From NCBI GenBank assembly GCA_027448805.1, contig DAIDMU010000051.1, forward strand, positions 1 to 57,283: a DNA stretch of 57,283 bases, written 5' to 3'. The stretch's first letter is position 1. The number at the start of each line of letters is the position of its first letter. A model generated the notes under the pieces. The model had not been told where the DNA came from. It did not search any database and worked only from the letters and a program-made list of their open reading frames with translations. Shown here in pieces: positions 45,305 to 53,113 of the stretch. Source of the stretch: Sulfurimonas sp. (GTDB lineage Bacteria; Campylobacterota; Campylobacteria; Campylobacterales; Sulfurimonadaceae). The translations under genes and the position numbers were made by a program.

Positions 45305-46999
45305 TTGAAGAAAAAGTTTTTAATATATCTTTTGTTTTCAACGCTTCTTTATGCAGATAAACTCGAGCTTCTGTTTGAGGGCAATGTTAAAGTAAGCTCC
45401 AGTGAGCTTTACAGCTCGCTTGATTTGTATGATCCCTCATTTTATGAATTTTATATAAAAAATCCCTCCATAGAACCAGAAACCATCGATTTAATCACGC
45501 AAACAATCAAAGATTATTACAAAACAAAGGGTTTTTTCCATACGGATATAATCTATTTTAAAAATGATAAATCTATCACTATAAAAATAGAAGAAAAATC
45601 CCCGATAATAGTCAAAAATATATCAAATCTTTCAGATTTGGATGTAAGCCAAAATATACCTTTTAAAGTCGGTGATATTTTTGATGCAACCAAATTTACC
45701 CAAAGCAAAAATGAGATAAGAGTTCTTTATGCAAAGAGTGGTTTTTGTAACGCCACTATTGATACCAAAGCGTGGGTTGATGCAGAGTTAAACGAAGCCT
45801 ATCTGAAGTATGAATCTGCTAAAAATAAAAAGTGTTATTTCGGTAAAGTGGAAGTAAATTCGCCTAAAGATATAGATGAAGAGATTATAAAATCAATTTT
45901 GTATATAGAAGAGAATGAGCCTTTTTCCGTAAATAAGATAAGTGGAAGTTACGAGGAACTCTACTCTTACGAGGGGATTTCTAAAGCTCTTATAGATACG
46001 AATGTTGTTAAAGAGAATATTGCCGATGTCAATGTGGATGTGATTCAAAACGAGAAACCGCTAAGGTTTGAGTTTGGTGTAGGCGCAAGCAGTGATGAGG
46101 GCGCTATGGTTTCAATGGGCATTCTGAATAGAAATTTTTTAGGAAATTTAAAAACATTAAGTTTAAAAACAAGAGTTGCGCAGATAAAGCAAAATGTAAA
46201 ATTGAATTTCGATATGCCGCTAACGAACAAAAACTTTACCGGCTTTGAAACAGGTTATGAAAATGAGATATTTGAGGGTTTTAAAGAGTATAAGTTTTTT
46301 TCCAGCATCTATTTGAAGCAAAAAAAATCTGCCCATATCTTTAAAGAGAGTATTGTTTTTGATAAAATAAATACCTACGACAGCAGCGATGAGACACTCT
46401 TTCCCACAACTCATCTTTTTGTAATATCTCCAAAACTAGAGTACAACTATGATGCAAGAGATAAGATTTTAGATCCTACGCAGGGCTATTTTATAAACGG
46501 CGAAGCTATCGGTTCGTTAAAGGGCGAACTCTCAGACGCAACTTACTATAAACTAAAGGCAAGCGGCGGATATATTCATAGTTTAGAGAAGAGTATTGTT
46601 GCAATTAAGGGAACATACGGAGTTTTAAAGCTTCTTGATGGTGCAATTCCTACATCCTACCGCTTTTTTGCAGGAGGAATGAACAGCAATCGTGGATACG
46701 GTTATAGAGAGTTGGGCACCACAAATGCTCTCGGCGACCCGATAGGTTTTAACTCAGTTTTAGAACTCACAGCCGAGCTGAGATTTAAGATTTACGGTGA
46801 TTTCAGAGGTGCTGTTTTTAGTGACAACACCTATATCGGGGACAGCAATACTCCTGATTATGGTCATGGGTATCACAGTGCGGGATTCGGGTTTCGTTAC
46901 ATGACGCCCATTGGTCCAATCGCAATTGATTTTGGCTTTGATGTTGAGAATCCTACGAAGCAGTATGCCGTGCACTTTCATATCGGAGAGCTGTTCTGA
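45305..46999 (+). CDS. tamA: Omp85-family outer membrane protein, TamA-like
   Basis: A 564-residue outer membrane protein. The TTG start after GGAG gives a signal peptide (about 1-18, LLFSTLLYA). Three POTRA-like domains cover roughly 19-250 and an Omp85 beta-barrel the rest, with FLGNLKTLSLKTR at the barrel start and the RFFAGGMNSNRGYGYRELG substrate-lock motif near 456-474. It ends in the aromatic VHFHIGELF. Length is close to E. coli TamA (577) and well below BamA (810), and the next gene is tamB-like, so TamA is preferred. The pair inserts certain proteins or moves lipids to the outer membrane. Confidence 0.88.
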   Translation: MKKKFLIYLLFSTLLYADKLELLFEGNVKVSSSELYSSLDLYDPSFYEFYIKNPSIEPETIDLITQTIKDYYKTKGFFHTDIIYFKNDKSITIKIEEKSPIIVKNISNLSDLDVSQNIPFKVGDIFDATKFTQSKNEIRVLYAKSGFCNATIDTKAWVDAELNEAYLKYESAKNKKCYFGKVEVNSPKDIDEEIIKSILYIEENEPFSVNKISGSYEELYSYEGISKALIDTNVVKENIADVNVDVIQNEKPLRFEFGVGASSDEGAMVSMGILNRNFLGNLKTLSLKTRVAQIKQNVKLNFDMPLTNKNFTGFETGYENEIFEGFKEYKFFSSIYLKQKKSAHIFKESIVFDKINTYDSSDETLFPTTHLFVISPKLEYNYDARDKILDPTQGYFINGEAIGSLKGELSDATYYKLKASGGYIHSLEKSIVAIKGTYGVLKLLDGAIPTSYRFFAGGMNSNRGYGYRELGTTNALGDPIGFNSVLELTAELRFKIYGDFRGAVFSDNTYIGDSNTPDYGHGYHSAGFGFRYMTPIGPIAIDFGFDVENPTKQYAVHFHIGELF

Positions 47000-49629
47000 T
47001 GAAGAAAATATACTTTTTTCTTCAACTTGGCACAAAATTTCTTCTGCTTATATCTTTAGTATTTGTTTTTATATTTTTTCAAAAAGATGTTGCCCCTTTT
47101 TTGGCAAAAAAATATTTAAAAGAGCTCTCTGTCGAGTACTCATCACTAGAGGGCACCCTGTTTAACGGTGTTGAGATTAAAGATTTTAGATATAAAGAGA
47201 GCATCAGAGCTAAAAAACTAAACATCAGCTATAGCCTCCTGTCACTTATAAGACCTACGCCGAGGATTGCTTCACTAAACGCCGAGGGAGTTTTTATAGA
47301 TTTAGATAAGCTCTTGGATTTAGAGGCATCATCAAACATCGCATTTAATATATCAGATATTGAGCTAAGAGACGCGATTTTAGTTTACAAGGACCAGAGA
47401 GCCAATTTTGACTTTAGCGGCTCAAACCTCAGTTATAGAGATGTTGTTGATGTTGAGAAGATATATCTAAAATTAAACTCAAAATATGGCGACTTGGAGC
47501 TAAGCGGAGAGGTTAAGGCAAATGAACTAAAGGCAAAATCATCTTTGTTAGTCTCTGATGAGACACTTGGCAAGTATGTGGGCTTTTTAACCTATTTGCC
47601 GCAGAGATTGGCGGTTGACGTGGATATAAACTCTAAAGAGGTAAATCTAAAAACAGATTTTAAAAGTATTTTTTTCAATGATGTGCCAAAGCTCGCTCTT
47701 GAAGATGTTAAGCTTGATTTTTCTTATAGCATAGATAAAGAAAATTTCATGCTCAAAACAGACTATAAAGCCAAATATGAGGAGTATGAAGCAGCAGTTA
47801 AGCAGAGCGCTTTTGTAGATAAAAATAATAAAGCAACCTCAGATATAAAAGCAGAGATTATAAACGAGAAGAACCGACTTCCGTTTGATGAGTTTGCCAT
47901 AAAAGTTGATTATGAGAACAATGTTACAAAAGCTCTCTTTAGCGCAAAAGAGATATCTCTAAATCTTCTGACTCAGGATTTCAAAAACTTCTTACTGGGC
48001 GGAGACACCATCTATGCAAAGTTTGATGCAGAGATATTAAAAGATGTTGATGAAACTCACATGCGAGCAAAAATTTACCCAAAAGATGAGTTTTTAAAAT
48101 ATAAAAACTACAATCTTAAAAGATTCTCTAAGGTTGATGTTTATGCCTATGAAAAAAATAAGAATGTTCATTTATCACTAAATTCGGACATACTATCTTT
48201 AGTTTTATCTGGTGATGAAGCAAAAGTAAAAGGTTCTCTTGATTTAGGCTCTGCCCATTTTGATTTTGACTCGGATATAGAGAACAAAACGGCCAGAGTA
48301 GCAACAAAGATAGCCTCAGTAAATGCATTTCTAAAAGAGGTTGACGTGAAGCCGTTAAATGCTTTTTTTGATGCGAAAATAGCCGCAAAAACAGATATAG
48401 CTTTTAAAGACGCTTTGGAGGTGTATTCAAAAGTTGAGATGCCGACATACACGTTAAGAGTTGATTCAAATAGAGTCTTTTCAGGTTTGGACAACTCGTT
48501 TGAATTTTTTTACAAAAATAACGAGATAACGTTGAAAAAGTATAACATAGGTGCACTAGAGCGTAGAATCTACTCAGACAGAACATCTAAAATTGTGTTC
48601 AATTCCGATTCGAACATTGAGTTTAGAGAGTTTTGGGTATATGACAACGTGCTTCTAAAAGGTTTGGTTAAAACAGCGGATATGAGCGCCGATTTTTCGA
48701 TTAAAAGCAATAATTTTCATTATAAGTCAAAAGATGCAAATGTAACTTTAAAGGTCGATTTGACGGCAAAAATCGAAGCTGACGGAAAACAACATGTTGA
48801 TGGCGAGCTGAAAATTTTAGATGGCTTGGTTACGTATGAGCCAAAAAAAGATTATACGATTACCGATGAAGATATTATAATTATTCAAGATCTAAAAGAG
48901 CAAGAGGGGCAAAAAAATAGAGAGATAAATATACATGTAACATCTATAAAACCCATAAATTACAAGGCAAAAGAGATATCAGCTACCTTTGTTCCGGATT
49001 TAATACTCTACCAAGAGATTGGCTCTTATCTTCAAATATTCGGTGCTTTGAGTATAAAAAACGGTGATGTAAACATTAGAGATAAAAATTTTGAGCTTAA
49101 GGAGAGTGAAGTTTATCTTAACGGCGGCAAAGAGATAAACCCATACCTAAACCTGAATCTGCATTTTTATACGATTGATAATATAGAAATTGAGGTTTAT
49201 ATAACAAATAGACTCGATTCACCGGTTATTATTCTCTCCTCAAAACCTGCTATGAGCCAAAACGACATACTCTCATATATACTTTTTGACGGCAGTGCTT
49301 CCTCTGTTTTTAACGCTACTTCAGACTCATCAAAAACATCCCTGAACACTATTTTGCTTGGTACAGGTCTGAAAAAAGTGCTCAACGAAACAACGGGCGT
49401 AAAAATTGATACTTTAAATATTTTGACAAACAAGGAGGGTACGTTAGGGTACGAAATAGGCACGCGTTTTAACAAAAAAATCCGTATTGTTTATAGAAAT
49501 GATGAGATTTCCAGTTTAATATTGCAGTATAGTTTAAACAGATCCCTAAGAATAGATGTGGACATAAAAGAGACCGGGCAGGGAGTCAGCATCATATATG
49601 TGAAAGATTTTGACATCAATATTCCGTAA
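46999..49629 (+). CDS. tamB: TamB-like translocation and assembly module protein
   Basis: An 876-residue protein with one N-terminal membrane helix (about 12-30) and a long beta-rich periplasmic part of AsmA/TamB type. The C-terminal DUF490 domain (about 560-876) includes NDILSYILFDGS and ends in VSIIYVKDFDINIP. Proteins of this family bridge inner and outer membrane as a beta-taco groove and carry phospholipids. It is shorter than E. coli TamB (1259). Its start overlaps the tamA stop by one base, so the two are coupled. No terminator hairpin was seen after it. Confidence 0.88.
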   Translation: MKKIYFFLQLGTKFLLLISLVFVFIFFQKDVAPFLAKKYLKELSVEYSSLEGTLFNGVEIKDFRYKESIRAKKLNISYSLLSLIRPTPRIASLNAEGVFIDLDKLLDLEASSNIAFNISDIELRDAILVYKDQRANFDFSGSNLSYRDVVDVEKIYLKLNSKYGDLELSGEVKANELKAKSSLLVSDETLGKYVGFLTYLPQRLAVDVDINSKEVNLKTDFKSIFFNDVPKLALEDVKLDFSYSIDKENFMLKTDYKAKYEEYEAAVKQSAFVDKNNKATSDIKAEIINEKNRLPFDEFAIKVDYENNVTKALFSAKEISLNLLTQDFKNFLLGGDTIYAKFDAEILKDVDETHMRAKIYPKDEFLKYKNYNLKRFSKVDVYAYEKNKNVHLSLNSDILSLVLSGDEAKVKGSLDLGSAHFDFDSDIENKTARVATKIASVNAFLKEVDVKPLNAFFDAKIAAKTDIAFKDALEVYSKVEMPTYTLRVDSNRVFSGLDNSFEFFYKNNEITLKKYNIGALERRIYSDRTSKIVFNSDSNIEFREFWVYDNVLLKGLVKTADMSADFSIKSNNFHYKSKDANVTLKVDLTAKIEADGKQHVDGELKILDGLVTYEPKKDYTITDEDIIIIQDLKEQEGQKNREINIHVTSIKPINYKAKEISATFVPDLILYQEIGSYLQIFGALSIKNGDVNIRDKNFELKESEVYLNGGKEINPYLNLNLHFYTIDNIEIEVYITNRLDSPVIILSSKPAMSQNDILSYILFDGSASSVFNATSDSSKTSLNTILLGTGLKKVLNETTGVKIDTLNILTNKEGTLGYEIGTRFNKKIRIVYRNDEISSLILQYSLNRSLRIDVDIKETGQGVSIIYVKDFDINIP

Positions 49630-49780
49630 CAACTTTAACAATTTAAATAAAATCTTTGTAATTTTATATCTTAAGTAATATTTAATGAAACTTTTTGAAA
49701 TTATTATGTATCCTACATGTATAAAATTTTATGTCTGTGATTTTATTTTTTGAAAATTTTTTTAAGAATGGAGAGAGAGC

Positions 49781-50374
49781 TTGAATTTCACTTTTTTAGA
49801 GGTTAAAGATAGTGAGCTGCTTGGAAAGGTGTTTGAGTTTCGTTACAAAATTCTCTTAGAAATCTATCCTGAGTACATAGAAGCATCAAACCTTTTGGAT
49901 AACAAAGAATATGACAAATATGACACTTATTCAACACATTTTGCAGGGATAGACAATGAGGGTGAAATTTGTGCAACAGTAAGGCTGATATACAATTCAC
50001 CGCTTGGGTATCCGACGGAAAATGGCATGATGTTTGATAGGAGCATGTTTGAGAGAGATAAGCTCGGAGAGATGTCAAGAATTTTTGTAGATGCAAAATA
50101 TAGAAATATAAAAACTACTATGGATATAATGGACGGACTTAAAAAACTTATGTACTCAAAAATGATGAAATTAGGTGTTGAATATACATACGGTTCACTT
50201 GAAGAGAGCTTTTTGAGGCTGCTTAGAATCTATAAAATAACATATATAACGATAGGTGAAAAACAAGAGCATAGGCCTTTTGGTTTTCGCTATCCGTCTG
50301 TTTTATACACGAAACAGTTGGGGGCAGATAATCCTCATATTACTGAGCAATGGGGGTCTCAGCATGAATTATAA
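49781..50374 (+). CDS. GNAT-fold protein resembling LuxI/FeeM acyl-signal synthases
   Basis: A 197-residue protein with a TTG start behind GGAGAG. The residue pattern follows that of acyl-homoserine-lactone synthases: Arg21 (EFRYKI), Asp45 and Asp48 (YDKYD), Arg68 (TVRLI), and Glu97 with Arg100 (GEMSRIFV). The conserved Trp of LuxI near 34 is not seen. The same pattern is shared by N-acyl amino acid synthases (FeeM type) and exosortase-associated acyltransferases, so the product could be an acyl-homoserine lactone, an N-acyl amino acid or another acyl compound made from acyl-ACP or acyl-CoA. No LuxR-type gene is nearby. Its stop lies 11 bases inside the TonB receptor gene, so the two are coupled. 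Confidence 0.7.
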   Translation: MNFTFLEVKDSELLGKVFEFRYKILLEIYPEYIEASNLLDNKEYDKYDTYSTHFAGIDNEGEICATVRLIYNSPLGYPTENGMMFDRSMFERDKLGEMSRIFVDAKYRNIKTTMDIMDGLKKLMYSKMMKLGVEYTYGSLEESFLRLLRIYKITYITIGEKQEHRPFGFRYPSVLYTKQLGADNPHITEQWGSQHEL

Positions 50375-52445
50375 TATTTTATATAACTCTAAACTTATTA
50401 GAATTATTTTGCCTTTGCTTACATGTTTAACAGGTTTAATCGCCCAAACCGATAATCTGATTGAGTCGATTTCCGGCGAAATGGAACACTTTAACAAAGT
50501 GGCAACTGCTACAAAGCAAAATGAGCACTATCAACCATATATCATCTCCGTGTTTCAAGGAAATGAACTTGAAAAACTCGGTATTTCAAACCTAAAAGAG
50601 GCACTGCTTTTAGTTCCCGGTGTTGATATGGCAACGGATAACTCAAATATTCAAACCCCTATATTTAGAGGTTCAAATCCTCTTGCATACGGTCAGTCAA
50701 AACTTTTTATAGACGGTATATCCGTCAATAATCTTTTTCTAGAAGCCTACTCAGAATATCTCTCCTTTCCTATTGAGATGATCAAACGCATAGAAGTTGT
50801 ACGAGGTCCTGGAAGCAAAATAGACGGCTTTAACGCCTATGCAGGCTCTATAAATGTCATAACATACGCAGAGGATTTTAAAGGGTTTGAGTCTGATGAT
50901 AAGCTTGTGTTTAAATATGGCTCATATGATTACAAAATGGGAGGTTTTTTCAAAACCTACAAAACAGATGATTTGAAGATATTTGTTGATTTTTTCTATC
51001 AAGAAGATGATAAAAAATTGCCCTCAGGTCCTGATGGCCTATCTCAAGGAGCGCTAAGTCTGCTTCCCGTGTTCGACAATAGAGCTTTATCTCAAACAGG
51101 TGATGCTCCCCTGTGGCTAAAAGAGTACTCGCTTGGAACAAATGTTGAGTATAAAGATTTTTCTCTCAAAGCGCGAATGTTAGAACATACGCAGGGAAGC
51201 GCATACGGTATAAATCTTGCACTTCCGCAAGAGAGCGACAGAGTGAAACTGCCAAGCTACTACCTTGATTTGGGATATGCCAAGAAGATTGGAGATTATG
51301 AAGTTAATATAAATGCAGGCATAAAATATGATGCCTTTGACTCATATTCCAAATTGGCTCCTGATGGTCTGAATTTTGGTGTTATATTTCAAGACGGAAT
51401 ATATGGAGAGCACTTTGCCGCACAGCAGACACTATATCAATCATCTTATCTTAAATACAGTGCAATTGACAAGCATCTCATTACAGCAGGTTATCGTCTT
51501 ATAAAAGAAGAGACCATAGATATGACATCAAAGCTCTCAAATAGAGCTACCGGTGATGTGGAACTTGTTGATTATACTGATACCTTGCCGTTTTTTGACA
51601 AAGATGCCAAGCGTAACACTTTTATATTCTCACTGCAGGATGAGTATCAATTCAGAGATAATATAAGCTTTATTTACGGCTTTAACTACGAGCAAACATC
51701 ATATAAAGATTCAGGTTTTGAGCCTAGGGTGTCAATGGTCTATCAGAGGGATGCAGAAAATATTTTTAAAACTATGTATAGCCGCTCACATAGGAACGCT
51801 TCATGGCAGGAGATGTTTACTATGAATAATCGTGCCAGAGTAGGCAGCACCGATTTAAATCCTGAAATAGTAGATGCCTTTGAAGTTGCATATATTAAGA
51901 AGTTTTCAGCCGATACATACCTACAAACTAATATTTTCTACTTGTTAAATAAAGACCAGATATATAACTCATCTGTTAACCCAGAGTATAGAAACGCGGT
52001 GGATACGGATATTTACGGCTTTGAACTTGAATACAAAGGAAACATATCATCAGTTGATGAGTTATATCTAAACTACTCCTATGTTGATGGCAAATCTTAC
52101 ACGCAAGACGAGGACAGAAGCGAATCAATTCCTAATGTTGCACATCATCTGGCTAAAGGGTACTATCTTTACAATCTAAACAGCGATTTATCACTCAGCA
52201 CTGTTGTTAAGTATGTCGGCGCTAAAGATAGAGTTTTTGGAGATACGCGTGAGAAAGTAAAAGCATACTCTACGGTTGATTCTTCACTCTACTACAAAGA
52301 TTCAAAATATAACTATTGCGCCACACTTAGTATAAAAAATATATTTAACACCAATGTTACATATCCGTCCCCGCCAAACACATATATACAGGATTATGCG
52401 CAAGAGGGCAGAACATTTCTAGTAACGCTAAAAAAAGAGTTTTAA
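50364..52445 (+). CDS. TonB-dependent outer membrane receptor
   Basis: A 693-residue receptor. The ATG at 50364, with GGGGGT upstream, gives a signal peptide (about 1-28) and is preferred to an in-frame start at 50256, which lies deep in the previous gene. The plug domain (about 45-165) shows LKEALLLVPGVDM, FRGSNPLAYGQSKLFIDGI and IEVVRGPGSKIDG. The rest is a beta-barrel ending with the aromatic FLVTLKKEF. No siderophore-, heme- or cobalamin-specific signature is visible, and no TonB, ExbB or ABC transporter gene is nearby. Because it is joined to an acyl-synthase-like gene and a YfiR-like gene, it may serve signalling more than uptake; this is inference. Confidence 0.92.
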   Translation: MNYNILYNSKLIRIILPLLTCLTGLIAQTDNLIESISGEMEHFNKVATATKQNEHYQPYIISVFQGNELEKLGISNLKEALLLVPGVDMATDNSNIQTPIFRGSNPLAYGQSKLFIDGISVNNLFLEAYSEYLSFPIEMIKRIEVVRGPGSKIDGFNAYAGSINVITYAEDFKGFESDDKLVFKYGSYDYKMGGFFKTYKTDDLKIFVDFFYQEDDKKLPSGPDGLSQGALSLLPVFDNRALSQTGDAPLWLKEYSLGTNVEYKDFSLKARMLEHTQGSAYGINLALPQESDRVKLPSYYLDLGYAKKIGDYEVNINAGIKYDAFDSYSKLAPDGLNFGVIFQDGIYGEHFAAQQTLYQSSYLKYSAIDKHLITAGYRLIKEETIDMTSKLSNRATGDVELVDYTDTLPFFDKDAKRNTFIFSLQDEYQFRDNISFIYGFNYEQTSYKDSGFEPRVSMVYQRDAENIFKTMYSRSHRNASWQEMFTMNNRARVGSTDLNPEIVDAFEVAYIKKFSADTYLQTNIFYLLNKDQIYNSSVNPEYRNAVDTDIYGFELEYKGNISSVDELYLNYSYVDGKSYTQDEDRSESIPNVAHHLAKGYYLYNLNSDLSLSTVVKYVGAKDRVFGDTREKVKAYSTVDSSLYYKDSKYNYCATLSIKNIFNTNVTYPSPPNTYIQDYAQEGRTFLVTLKKEF

Positions 52446-52990
52446 GTGAAAAAAATAGTTCTATTTTTTTCATTTTTGCAAGTTTTGCATACGGATATAA
52501 TTATGATGATTTATTGCTAAAGGCTCAAGCTTCAATATTTCCTAAAATTTTGCTTCTTGACAGAAAGATTGATGATAAGCTTATAGATGGCAAAATAGTT
52601 TATACAATTGTTTATGACAAAAGTGATTACTCTACTGCCAGACATGTAGGTGAATTTATAGATGCAAGCAATAAGGGGCACTTTGATAAATACATGTATA
52701 AAATTAATCTAGTAGAATTTTCTGATTTATCAAGCAGTACACACGCGTCAGTAATCTATGCACTTAATTCAGATAGAGATATTAAAAAAGTTGCGGATTT
52801 TGCCAGAGAAAAGGGAATTATTGCATTTTCATATGATGTTAAAAATTTAAAAGCTGGACTTTTGTTCTCCTTAGTGCTGGAGAAATCAACTGTTTTGTAT
52901 ATGAACAAAGAAAATTTATATATTCAAAAAATAGATTTTGTTGATTCACTACTGCGAATAGTAAAATTTATCGATAAAGACAATAGTTAA
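52446..52990 (+). CDS. YfiR-like (DUF4154) periplasmic protein, frameshifted in its signal peptide
   Basis: The mature part runs from about 52490 to 52990 (ASFAYGYNYDDLL, then IFPKILLLD, ending DFVDSLLRIVKFI) and fits the YfiR/DUF4154 pattern. YfiR-type proteins sit in the periplasm and repress a partner diguanylate cyclase. The expected signal peptide begins with GTG at 52446 (MKKIVLFFS), directly after the receptor stop, but in another frame; as written it stops after 24 codons. One added T in the run at 52464-52470, or one added A in the run at 52449-52455, would join the two parts. An internal TTG at 52514 could start a protein without a signal, which makes little sense for this family. 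Confidence 0.75.
52464..52470 (+). repeat. Seven-T homopolymer tract in the YfiR-like signal peptide
   Basis: Seven T bases between CTA and CATTTTTG. With eight T the GTG start at 52446 would be in frame with the rest of the protein; with seven it is not. A seven-A run at 52449-52455 lies just upstream and could have the same effect. Tracts of this kind in Campylobacterota are known sites of slipped-strand mispairing. Confidence 0.7.
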
Positions 52991-53113
52991 TTATATATTT
53001 AGCAATCAATGTCGCTTATAAATGCTAATATGTGAAGCAATAACATCGTAAATGTGATAAAATATACTTTATTAACCGGTATTTTAGATGTATACAAAGG
53101 TTGACTTTTACAT

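Noticed and set aside
48128-48586. Antisense open frames inside tamB
   Set aside because: Three overlapping frames without motifs, caused by the codon bias of the real gene.
50256-50363. Longer start for the TonB receptor
   Set aside because: It would lie inside the acyltransferase-like gene and hide the signal peptide; the ATG at 50364 has a ribosome binding site and gives a normal export signal.
52514-52990. YfiR-like protein starting at the internal TTG
   Set aside because: It would lack a signal peptide although the upstream bases in both frames clearly encode one; a frameshift explains the data better.
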